A stretch of DNA of 7,296 bases from Campylobacter sp. (GCA_017940085.1 JAGAZK010000267.1:1-7296), one strand, 5' to 3'; shown: positions 1 through 4,821, counted from the stretch's first letter. Notes: a model not told the origin generated them from the letters alone. Translations and numbers: made by a program.

Positions 1-634
1 ATATGATGCCTCGGATAAGGCTCAAATGAGCGAATTAGCCGAGCTTGGAAAATTAGCAAAACGCGCAAACGAAAAAAATGTTCAAGTTATGATAGAAGGT
101 CCCGGCCATGTGCCTTTTAATCAGATTGAGTTTAATATGAAAGAAGAGCAAAGACTTTGCAATGATGCTCCGTTTTATATTTTGGGACCACTGCCGACTG
201 ATATAGGTGCTGGGTATGATCATATCACAAGTGCGATTGGCGGGACAATGGCAGCATTTCATGGGGCAAGTATGCTTTGTTATGTTACACCAAAAGAGCA
301 TTTAGGTTTGCCAAATGCAAAAGATGTTAGAGAAGGAATTATTGCCCATAAAATCGCAGCTCACGCTGCCGATGTCGCACTTGGTAAAAAAGGGGCGATT
401 GAGCGAGATCACGCTATGAGCGATGCTAGATATAAATTTGATTGGAATAAGCAGTTTGAATTAGCACTTGATCCCCAAAAAGCAAGAGAACTTCACGATG
501 AGAGCTTACCACAAGAAGTTTTTAAAGAAGCCGAGTTTTGTTCAATGTGCGGTCCGAAATTTTGTGCTTATAAAATTTCACGCCAAATTGCAGAGCAAAG
601 TTGCGAAAATTATCCGAAAGAAAAAAATGAGTAA
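1..634 (+). CDS. thiC: Phosphomethylpyrimidine synthase ThiC, 3' part (5' end outside window)
   Basis: ThiC is the radical-SAM enzyme that turns 5-aminoimidazole ribotide into hydroxymethylpyrimidine phosphate for thiamin synthesis in the cytosol. The frame is open from base 2, so the true start lies upstream; 210 residues are visible, roughly half of a short-form bacterial ThiC. Recognisable ThiC blocks, in order, are [16 protein letters not shown] at the left edge, [23 protein letters not shown], and [17 protein letters not shown]. The C-terminal CSMCGPKFC (bases 539-565) is the Cx2Cx4C motif that holds the 4Fe-4S cluster in this family. All three cysteines are present and the end is intact (TAA at 632-634). 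The last eight bases overlap the start of the next gene, suggesting co-transcription and translational coupling. An internal ATG at base 26 is not the real start, because the conserved sequence continues upstream of it. Confidence 0.97.
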   Translation, partial: YDASDKAQMSELAELGKLAKRANEKNVQVMIEGPGHVPFNQIEFNMKEEQRLCNDAPFYILGPLPTDIGAGYDHITSAIGGTMAAFHGASMLCYVTPKEHLGLPNAKDVREGIIAHKIAAHAADVALGKKGAIERDHAMSDARYKFDWNKQFELALDPQKARELHDESLPQEVFKEAEFCSMCGPKFCAYKISRQIAEQSCENYPKEKNE

Positions 635-1394
635 ATTTGCTCTAATTACCGGGGCTAGTAGCGGTTTGGGCTTGGAATTTGCTAAAATTTGTGCCGAATT
701 TGGATATGACCTTGTCATCATGGCACGAAATTTAGCAAATTTAAACGCCCTTAAAAAAGAGATTGAAAGCAAATTTGGCGTGAGAGTCTTTGTTTTTGGG
801 TGTGATTTGAGCCTAATAAATTCGGCTAAAAAAATTTATGATTTTTGCCAAGAAAACGGCGTTAAAATAGAAATTTTGATAAACAACGCAGGTTTTGGCG
901 ACCACGGCGAATTTATAGACTGCGACCTTAAAAAACAGCTTGAAATGGTGCAAGTAAATATCGCAAGTTTGATAGAACTTACGCATTATTTTGCAAATTT
1001 GATGATTAAATTTGGTGGTGGCAAAATCCTAAATATCGCCTCTGCCGCTGCCCTTAGTGCCGGTCCAAAAATGAGCGTGTATTATGCAAGCAAGGCGTTT
1101 GTGCGAAATTTCAGCTTAGCTATAAGCGAAGAATTAAAAGATAAAAATATCAGCGTTACGGCATTTTGCCCGGGACCTGTGGCTACAAATTTTGGGCTAA
1201 ACGCAAATGTCGGCAACGCAAAAGTATTTGCTAGAAGCGATGATGCAAACGCCGTAGCAAAAAGGGCTTTTAAGGCTATGCAAAAAGGCAAAGTTTTAGT
1301 TTATGATGGCAAATTTATGGGGATAGCAAATTTATTAACTAGACTCGTGCCAAGCAGTATTTCAGCCAAAGTTACAGGCTTTTTAAATGGCTAA
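627..1394 (+). CDS. Short-chain dehydrogenase/reductase (SDR), DltE/YbbO-like
   Basis: A 255-residue classical NAD(P)-dependent oxidoreductase, the usual SDR length. Visible motifs: cofactor-binding TGASSGLG (residues 8-15), NNAG (86-89), and the catalytic set Asn111, Ser139, Tyr152 and Lys156 (the YYASK motif), followed by CPGPVATNF (181-189). The arginine after the second strand (Arg34 in MARN) suggests NADPH preference, by family analogy. I chose the ATG at 627 because the protein then begins right at the first Rossmann strand ([13 protein letters not shown]); the frame is open back to 468 but that part lies inside thiC. There is no clear Shine-Dalgarno site. The start sits in a run of seven A and overlaps the thiC stop by 8 bp, so translation is probably coupled. 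The substrate cannot be told from sequence, and a link to thiamin synthesis is only suggested by position. Confidence 0.93.
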   Translation: MSKFALITGASSGLGLEFAKICAEFGYDLVIMARNLANLNALKKEIESKFGVRVFVFGCDLSLINSAKKIYDFCQENGVKIEILINNAGFGDHGEFIDCDLKKQLEMVQVNIASLIELTHYFANLMIKFGGGKILNIASAAALSAGPKMSVYYASKAFVRNFSLAISEELKDKNISVTAFCPGPVATNFGLNANVGNAKVFARSDDANAVAKRAFKAMQKGKVLVYDGKFMGIANLLTRLVPSSISAKVTGFLNG

Positions 1395-1439
1395 ATTTGG
1401 TAAATTTAACCCAAAATTTGATAAATTTGCTCAAAATTT
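1393..1439. other. Phased AAATTT run between the SDR gene and mrp
   Basis: AAATTT occurs at 1393, 1402, 1414, 1423 and 1434, a mean spacing of about 10.3 bp, close to one helical turn. A3T3 tracts in such phase are known to bend DNA. The run starts within the SDR stop codon and ends just before the mrp ribosome binding site. It may be curved promoter-proximal DNA or simply reflect the genome-wide AAATTT bias; no convincing -10 box at a usable distance from mrp was seen. Confidence 0.4.
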
Positions 1440-1446
1440 AATATCA

Positions 1447-1451
1447 AAGGA
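1447..1451 (+). promoter_or_regulatory. Ribosome binding site of mrp
   Basis: AAGGA ends six bases before the mrp ATG at 1458, a good Shine-Dalgarno match and spacing. It fixes this ATG as the start and shows that mrp, unlike the SDR gene and coaBC, has its own initiation signal. Confidence 0.75.
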
Positions 1452-1457
1452 ATAAAA

Positions 1458-2504
1458 ATGAATGAAATTTTAGAAAAACTTCAAAGCGTGATTTATCCAG
1501 GCTTTAAAAAAAGTATAGTTGAGTTTGGTTTTGTAAAACAAACTGAGCCAAAAATTATCCTAGAAATCCCAAGCTCAAATCCGCAAATCGCAAATACCAT
1601 AAAAAACGATATTGAAAAGCTAAATTTAAATAAAGAAATTGAAATTATCACGCCAAATTTACAAGACACTCAAGAAAAACCAAAAAAACAAAATATCGCT
1701 CCACAAATTAAAAATTTTGTTATGGTTAGCAGTGGCAAAGGCGGTGTTGGCAAAAGCACAACTACGCTAAATTTGGCAATTTCTATGGCAAAACTTGGCA
1801 AAAAAGTTGGATTATTAGATGCTGATATTTATGGTCCAAATATCCCAAGAATGCTTGGTGAGCAAAATACAAAACCACAAATTATTGGGCAAAAATTATC
1901 CCCTATTCTCACTCACGGCATTGAAATGGTGAGTATGGGCGTTTTGGTTGAAGCTGGGCAAAGTTTGATTTGGCGTGGAGCTATGATTATGGGAGCAATA
2001 AAACAGCTTTTGAGTGATGTTGCATGGAGTGATTTGGATGTGCTTTTTATAGATATGCCTCCTGGCACTGGCGATGCACAGCTCACCATAGCTCAAAGTA
2101 TCCCCATAACTCTTGGGATTTGTGTAACAACTCCGCAAATTGTCGCACTTGATGATACAAAAAGAAGTCTTGATATGTTTGAAAAACTGCATATCACAAT
2201 AGGCGGAATTATTGAAAATATGAGTGGTTTTGTTTGTCCTGAGTGCAAAAGTGAGCATGAAATTTTCGGAAGCAATATAAATGATGAGTTTTTAAATCAA
2301 TACTCCACCAAAATACTTGCCAAAATCCCAATAGAGCCATCAATCAGACTAGGTGGAGATAGTGGAAAACCGATTAGTTTTTATGCTCCAAACTCAATTA
2401 GTGCCAAAAAATACGAAACCACAGCTTATGAAATTTGGGAGCAAATTGAAAAAATAAATGCTTCTGGCGGTGCGGATAATTCACAAATCCAGCCAGAAAG
2501 CTAA
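1458..2504 (+). CDS. mrp: Mrp/ApbC iron-sulfur cluster carrier ATPase
   Basis: A 348-residue P-loop ATPase of the Mrp/NBP35 family, which binds a 4Fe-4S cluster at a dimer interface and passes it to target apoproteins in the cytosol. The N-terminal ~75 residues form the MIP18/DUF59-type domain typical of bacterial Mrp. A linker rich in Lys and Gln follows. The ATPase domain has the deviant Walker A GKGGVGKS (93-100), the switch-like DADIYGPN (121-128), IDMPPGTGD (198-206) and the family's cluster-binding CPEC (260-263). All key residues are present and length is normal. It lies 63 bp downstream of the SDR gene on the same strand and could share its transcript. ThiC upstream is an Fe-S enzyme, so a shared Fe-S theme is possible but is inference. 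The stop codon forms the first bases of a long inverted repeat. Confidence 0.97.
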   Translation: MNEILEKLQSVIYPGFKKSIVEFGFVKQTEPKIILEIPSSNPQIANTIKNDIEKLNLNKEIEIITPNLQDTQEKPKKQNIAPQIKNFVMVSSGKGGVGKSTTTLNLAISMAKLGKKVGLLDADIYGPNIPRMLGEQNTKPQIIGQKLSPILTHGIEMVSMGVLVEAGQSLIWRGAMIMGAIKQLLSDVAWSDLDVLFIDMPPGTGDAQLTIAQSIPITLGICVTTPQIVALDDTKRSLDMFEKLHITIGGIIENMSGFVCPECKSEHEIFGSNINDEFLNQYSTKILAKIPIEPSIRLGGDSGKPISFYAPNSISAKKYETTAYEIWEQIEKINASGGADNSQIQPES

Positions 2505-2539
2505 ATTTAGATAAATTTAGTCAAATTTATCTAAATTTA
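2502..2539 (+). terminator. Perfect 17-bp AT-rich inverted repeat at the mrp stop (possible terminator)
   Basis: The arm TAAATTTAGATAAATTT (2502-2518) is followed by the loop AGTC and then its exact reverse complement (2523-2539). The first three bases are the mrp stop codon. Nearly all pairs are A-T, and no T-run follows, so it is not a textbook intrinsic terminator, though a 17-bp hairpin could end or protect the mrp mRNA. The four AAATTT units inside it are spaced exactly 10 bp apart, so the same bases could also act as curved DNA. The convergent gene at 2884-3586 ends downstream. Confidence 0.5.
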
Positions 2540-2570
2540 CCCGTATTTTGGCAAAATATTTGTGAGAAAT

Positions 2571-2600
2571 TTTTTGCTTCACTTGCGTTCGCAACTGCAA
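2571..2600 (+). repeat. 30-bp direct repeat, copy 1
   Basis: This copy matches 2632-2661 at 29 of 30 positions (one C/T difference at 2577 versus 2638), with a 61-bp offset. The shared core is ACTTGCGTTCGCAACTGCAA. Within it TTGC and GCAA can pair around a GTTC loop, and TGCTT (2575-2579) can pair with AAGCA (2599-2603) as an outer stem. It lies in a gene-free stretch between two convergent genes, the usual place for REP-like palindromic repeats. Confidence 0.75.
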
Positions 2601-2631
2601 GCAGAGCGGATGAAAAATCGGTGTTGTGCAG

Positions 2632-2661
2632 TTTTTGTTTCACTTGCGTTCGCAACTGCAA
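2632..2661 (+). repeat. 30-bp direct repeat, copy 2
   Basis: Second copy of the element at 2571-2600. The single C-to-T difference changes the outer stem from a G-C to a G-U type pair, and a one-base A insertion follows, so the pairing is largely kept. TGCAGTT (2627-2633) and AACTGCA (2654-2660) also form a 7-bp inverted repeat around this copy. Confidence 0.75.
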
Positions 2662-2672
2662 AGCAGAACTGA

Positions 2673-2724
2673 GTTGTGAGCGAAATACAAATGAGACGCA
2701 CTAAAAGGTGCGTCGCAGTGCAGT
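2673..2724 (+). repeat. Hairpin module R1 (related to R2 at 2788-2844)
   Basis: The order of blocks is GTTGTGA (2673-2679), AAATGA (2689-2694), a 7-bp stem GACGCAC / GTGCGTC (2695-2701, 2708-2714) with loop TAAAAG, then GCA and TGCAGT (2719-2724). The same blocks recur in the same order at 2788-2844 with a different but still perfectly paired stem. No coding potential is seen. It may be a palindromic repeat or a small structured RNA; neither is proven. Confidence 0.6.
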
Positions 2725-2777
2725 ATGAGCAAAACTAACTAAATTTAGAAATTTTATTTGACAAAGTATTTTGGAGA

Positions 2778-2862
2778 TATTTTTTAAGTTGTGAAGCACA
2801 AATGACTGAGACAGGCTTGAACGCCTGTCGCAAGGAAATGCAGTGCAAACTCTTAAAAAATA
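2778..2862. repeat. Outer inverted repeat enclosing module R2
   Basis: TATTTTTTAAG (2778-2788) and CTTAAAAAATA (2852-2862) are exact 11-bp inverted repeats flanking the R2 hairpin. Together they allow an 85-nt structure with an 11-bp basal stem and a 7-bp apical stem. Its right edge is about 20 bp beyond the stop of the minus-strand outer-membrane gene, so on that strand it could serve as a terminator-like or 3'-end structure. Confidence 0.5.
2788..2844 (+). repeat. Hairpin module R2 (related to R1)
   Basis: The blocks are GTTGTGA (2788-2794), AAATGA (2800-2805), a 7-bp stem GACAGGC / GCCTGTC (2810-2816, 2823-2829) with loop TTGAAC, GCA (2830-2832) and TGCAGT (2839-2844). Compared with R1 the outer GAC/GTC is kept, while three of the four inner pairs have changed on both sides. 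This fits selection or copying of the paired form rather than of the primary sequence. Confidence 0.6.
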
Positions 2863-2883
2863 GCCCAAAAGCCAAAGTCAAAT

Positions 2884-3586
2884 TTAGAATTTGTAGTTGT
2901 ATCCTACAAACACTCCCATATTCGTGCGTTTAGCATCTGTAATTTTCGTTGGTAAATATTGGCAAACACCACTACATTCAATTATCGTAGCATCTGTATC
3001 ATCGTATGTAGCTTGGTCAAATTTAAAGCCAAATTCGATTTCGTGCTCTTTGGCTGCTTCATAAATCGCACCAAGTTTGAGCCCGTAAATAAAACCGTCT
3101 TGGCTGTAATCTAATTTAAAACTACCAAGGCTACTTGCAATCGAATAGTCAACATCAATTTTGCTAATTCCGGCAAAAGCTCCTAAAATGCCTTTGAAAT
3201 CAAGCCCACCAAGACTAAATTTAGGCGTCCAGTCAGCTCCTAAAATAACCACTATATTTGAGTTCTTCAGGAAGCGCTATACCTGTTAATGCAGTCGATA
3301 AACCAATATCTGCTTTAGCTTCGAAGTTGTGATTATAGGCTCCATAAACTCTCATAAAATCAAAATCATAACCGACTTTAAACCCAAGTCCAAATGAAGA
3401 TTCGTCGGCATTAAAACTTGTTAAAAATCCCATGGTATGCATATTCCAAGAAGTCTCAAGCTCGGATTTGAAGTTGTATTTGCCTTCAGCTCCGATAAAT
3501 ACGCCGTCTAAATCTATAGCCACAGCACTGCTAACTAAACTCGTGGCAATTGCTGCTGCCACACCAAATTTGCTAAATTTACGCAT
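2884..3586 (-). pseudogene. Outer-membrane beta-barrel protein, broken by a single-base frameshift
   Basis: Two adjacent minus-strand frames together make one small outer-membrane protein. The 5' part (3586-3233, 117 aa) starts with a signal peptide (MRKFSKF, then an Ala/Val/Ser-rich core, cleavage likely after AVA at residue 23) and then shows alternating strand-like segments (VFIGAEGKYNF, FGLGFKVGYDF, VYGAYNHNF). The 3' part has no usable start of its own and continues as LGADWTPKFSLGGLDFKG, finishing GVFVGYNYKF, a C-terminal aromatic ending typical of barrel insertion signals. The total span, 703 bases, is 234 codons plus one base; removing one T from the TTTT run (plus-strand AAAA, 3242-3245) would join them into 233 residues reading KYSGYLGADWTP. 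The cause could be mutation, phase variation or sequencing error. An AAAGGA ribosome site (3593-3598) precedes the ATG. Ligand and exact family are not recognised; a CxxxC pair lies near the end. Confidence 0.82.
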
Positions 3587-3592
3587 ATTTTT

Positions 3593-3598
3593 TCCTTT
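3593..3598 (-). promoter_or_regulatory. Ribosome binding site of the outer-membrane protein gene
   Basis: On the minus strand AAAGGA is six bases upstream of the ATG at 3586. It supports this start, which gives a complete signal peptide, and shows that the 5' end of the broken gene is still well formed. Confidence 0.7.
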
Positions 3599-3610
3599 GA
3601 AATAAATTTA

Positions 3611-3616
3611 ATACTA
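3611..3616 (-). promoter_or_regulatory. Alternative -10-like box near the outer-membrane gene
   Basis: The minus strand reads TAGTAT about 25 bp before the ATG, with AAATTT tracts at 3616 and 3626 just upstream. It would give a short leader that still includes the ribosome site. It competes with the G9-linked candidate at 3697-3702; sequence alone does not decide between them. Confidence 0.3.
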
Positions 3617-3632
3617 AATTTGATTAAATTTG

Positions 3633-3659
3633 AGATACTTCGCTTTGCTCAGTATGACA
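3633..3659 (-). repeat. Hairpin-forming intergenic repeat, copy A
   Basis: Read on the minus strand, the 27-bp copy runs TGTC, then arm ATACTGAGC, loop AAA, arm GCGAAGTAT, then CT. It matches copy B (3807-3833, opposite strand) at 24 of 27 positions. The arms pair with two adjacent G-A mismatches flanked by regular pairs. The sequence resembles the GTCAT...GAGCGAAGCGAA repeats I recall from intergenic DNA of many bacteria. Confidence 0.7.
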
Positions 3660-3696
3660 CAATCAAATTTACTAAATTTAGTAATTTTCAAGTATT

Positions 3697-3725
3697 ATTC
3701 TACCCCCCCCCATTAAAATTAGCTT
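3697..3725 (-). promoter_or_regulatory. Candidate phase-variable promoter with G9 spacer
   Basis: On the minus strand, nine G (3711-3703) run directly into TAGAAT (3702-3697), a good -10 match. No clear -35 box is present, but the phased A-tracts upstream fit the periodic signal known for Campylobacter sigma-70 promoters. Transcription would start near 3690 and give a leader of about 105 nt before the outer-membrane gene at 3586. Slippage in the G tract would change the distance between the -10 and upstream elements. Confidence 0.45.
3703..3711. repeat. Homopolymeric C9 (G9 on minus strand) tract
   Basis: Nine consecutive C on the plus strand, the only long G/C run in the window and striking in DNA this AT-rich. 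Tracts of eight or more G are a known source of phase variation in Campylobacter. It lies between genes, 117 bp upstream of the outer-membrane gene, so any effect would be on transcription rather than reading frame. Confidence 0.9.
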
Positions 3726-3800
3726 AAATTGCACTAAATTTTTGAAAATTTTTGAAAAAAAATTAAAATTTGAGTAAATTTGGAAGAAAATTTGATTAAA
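3715..3800. other. Nine phased A-tracts (predicted curved DNA)
   Basis: Runs of at least three A begin at 3715, 3726, 3736, 3745, 3755, 3765, 3776, 3787 and 3798, most followed by T. The mean spacing is 10.4 bp, equal to the DNA helical repeat, so strong intrinsic curvature is expected. On the minus strand the array sits immediately upstream of the G9/TAGAAT candidate promoter, where it could act as an upstream activating element. Confidence 0.65.
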
Positions 3801-3806
3801 TTTATT

Positions 3807-3833
3807 TGTCATATTGAGCGAAGCGAAATATCT
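3807..3833 (+). repeat. Hairpin-forming intergenic repeat, copy B
   Basis: Plus-strand copy: TGTC, arm ATATTGAGC, loop GAA, arm GCGAAATAT, then CT. Compared with copy A, a C-G pair has become T-A on both sides, so the stem is intact. Copies A and B face each other as 27-bp inverted repeats around bases 3660-3806, which hold the G9 tract and the phased A-tracts. Confidence 0.7.
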
Positions 3834-3856
3834 TGTTATAAATTTGTGCTAAATTT

Positions 3857-3884
3857 AGATACTTCGCTAACGCTAAGTCATGAC
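3857..3884 (-). repeat. Hairpin-forming intergenic repeat, copy C (divergent)
   Basis: Minus-strand copy beginning GTCATG, then arm ACTTAGC, loop GTTA, arm GCGAAGT, then ATCT. It shares the outer GTCAT and GCGAAGTATCT blocks with copy A but differs in the middle and pairs with a single A-G mismatch. It is inverted relative to copy B, 23 bp away, so B and C could also pair with each other. Confidence 0.6.
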
Positions 3885-3918
3885 GAAAAACGCAGTATTT
3901 TAAAAATCGCTGTATTTT

Positions 3919-4070
3919 TTTGCGGAAAATATTCAAGACAAGTTGTGTAAAACACTCGGCGAAGGATTTGCGAGATATTTTCGGGGTTGTGTAGAAAATT
4001 TCTTGCGAAAATAGAACAAAAAAGTTCATTGAAGCAAGAAATTTTCAAACTCCACAAAAAGATCCGCAAA
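3919..4070. repeat. Nested inverted repeats in the gene-free stretch beyond fliP
   Basis: This stretch has no credible gene. It holds several exact inverted repeats: TTTGCGGA (3919-3926) with TCCGCAAA (4063-4070); GAAAATAT (3925-3932) with ATATTTTC (3975-3982); TTGTG (3987-3991) with CACAA (4053-4057); GAAAATTTCTTGC (3994-4006) with its complement (4034-4046); and GAAC/GTTC around A6 (4014-4027). The minus-strand frames here have no ribosome site and run through the palindromic repeats, so I do not call them genes. Confidence 0.5.
3994..4046 (-). terminator. 13-bp hairpin downstream of fliP (possible 3'-end structure)
   Basis: GAAAATTTCTTGC at 3994-4006 is exactly complementary to 4034-4046, with a nested GAAC/GTTC stem inside. 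It starts about 34 bp past the fliP stop on the minus strand. It lacks a downstream T-run on that strand, so it is more likely a 3'-end stabiliser or palindromic repeat than a standard intrinsic terminator. Confidence 0.35.
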
Positions 4071-4081
4071 GCCAAGGCTTT
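4057..4081 (-). terminator. Weak terminator-like hairpin at the fliP stop
   Basis: On the minus strand AAAGC and GCTTT (within 4068-4081) form a short stem with loop CTTG that overlaps the fliP stop codon, followed after eight bases by TTTTT (4057-4061). The stem is short and the T-run is displaced, so this is only a candidate. Confidence 0.3.
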
Positions 4082-4814
4082 ATTTAAAGCTTTCTATTAG
4101 ATTGCCGATAAGCAAATTCCACCCATCAACCAGCACAAAAATCAGCAACTTAAACGGCAACGAAATCATAACAGGCGGAAGCATCATCATACCCATAGAC
4201 ATAAGCACCGAGCTTACGACCATATCTATTACCAAAAATGGCAAATAAAGCAAAAAGCTAATCTCAAAAGCAGTTTTAAGCTCACTTATCACAAAAGCAG
4301 GAGCTGCTATAGTAAAAGGGACATCATCAATAGTTTGGGGATTTGGAAGCTCTCTTATCCTATAAAACAAAGCCAAATCCTTTTCTCTTGTGTTTCTTAT
4401 CATAAATTCTTTCAAAGGCTTAGAGCCTCTCTCAAAAGCTTCTTGATAGCCGATTTGCTCTTCTAAATAAGGCTTAATACCCGCTTCATAAGATTGTTTT
4501 GCCACAGGCTCCATTATAAAAAATGTCAAAACCAATGCAAGTGAGATTAGGACATTGTTTGGCGGCATTTGTTGAGTTCCCATAGCTTGACGCAAAAACG
4601 AAAACACTACAACCAAACGTAAAAAACTCGTCATCACAAAAATCAAACTCGGTGCAAGAGCGAGCAAAGTAAGGACTATAAATACATTTAGGCTTGTAAC
4701 GAGTTGTTGTGGGGTATCTGGGGCACTAAGAGTTAAATTTATTGTTGGGACTGTCGTTTCAGGAGCAAATGAGAGACCAAAAAACACAAATGAAACTAAA
4801 AATAAAAATCTCAA
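4080..4814 (-). CDS. fliP: Flagellar biosynthesis protein FliP (export gate subunit)
   Basis: FliP (244 aa, normal length) is an inner-membrane protein that with FliQ and FliR forms the export gate of the flagellar type III secretion system. The N-terminal ~17 residues form a signal peptide, as in other FliP proteins. Hydrophobic segments follow at about 43-66, 88-103, 184-206 and 212-238, with a soluble loop between the second and third. Both family signatures are clear: MTSFLRLVVVFSFLRQAMGT (61-80), and the block from IDMVVSSVLMSMGMMMLPP (196-214) to SLPFKLLIFVLVDGW (218-232). The start is TTG at 4814, supported by AAAAGGG seven bases upstream and by the complete signal peptide; no ATG fits. 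It stands alone on the minus strand, divergent from glmU with 104 bp between. The same neighbour pair is known to me from C. jejuni. Confidence 0.97.
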   Translation of the reverse strand: MRFLFLVSFVFFGLSFAPETTVPTINLTLSAPDTPQQLVTSLNVFIVLTLLALAPSLIFVMTSFLRLVVVFSFLRQAMGTQQMPPNNVLISLALVLTFFIMEPVAKQSYEAGIKPYLEEQIGYQEAFERGSKPLKEFMIRNTREKDLALFYRIRELPNPQTIDDVPFTIAAPAFVISELKTAFEISFLLYLPFLVIDMVVSSVLMSMGMMMLPPVMISLPFKLLIFVLVDGWNLLIGNLIESFK

Positions 4815-4821
4815 ATTTACG

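Noticed and set aside
468..626. N-terminal extension of the SDR gene
   Set aside because: It lies wholly inside thiC in another frame and adds a basic stretch with no SDR character; the Rossmann fold starts right after ATG 627.
1896..2275. Minus-strand open frames of 120 and 60 codons opposite mrp
   Set aside because: Shadows of a well-conserved gene; compositionally odd and without ribosome sites.
2571..2661. CRISPR array
   Set aside because: Only two repeat copies, one spacer, internal hairpins and no cas genes nearby; better explained as palindromic repeats.
2505..2883. tRNA or other standard RNA gene in the mrp downstream spacer
   Set aside because: No cloverleaf, no TTCGANNC T-arm and no CCA-adjacent acceptor stem; only the hairpin modules described.
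2884..3252. Separate second gene starting at GTG 3252
   Set aside because: No ribosome site, no signal peptide, and it continues the barrel of the upstream frame to a C-terminal Phe; treated as the 3' half of one frameshifted gene.
3802..4075. Two overlapping minus-strand open frames of 65 and 75 codons beyond fliP
   Set aside because: No ribosome site, one frame runs through palindromic repeats B and C (its end FAQYDK is what copy B encodes), and both overlap the nested inverted repeats. Treated as non-coding.
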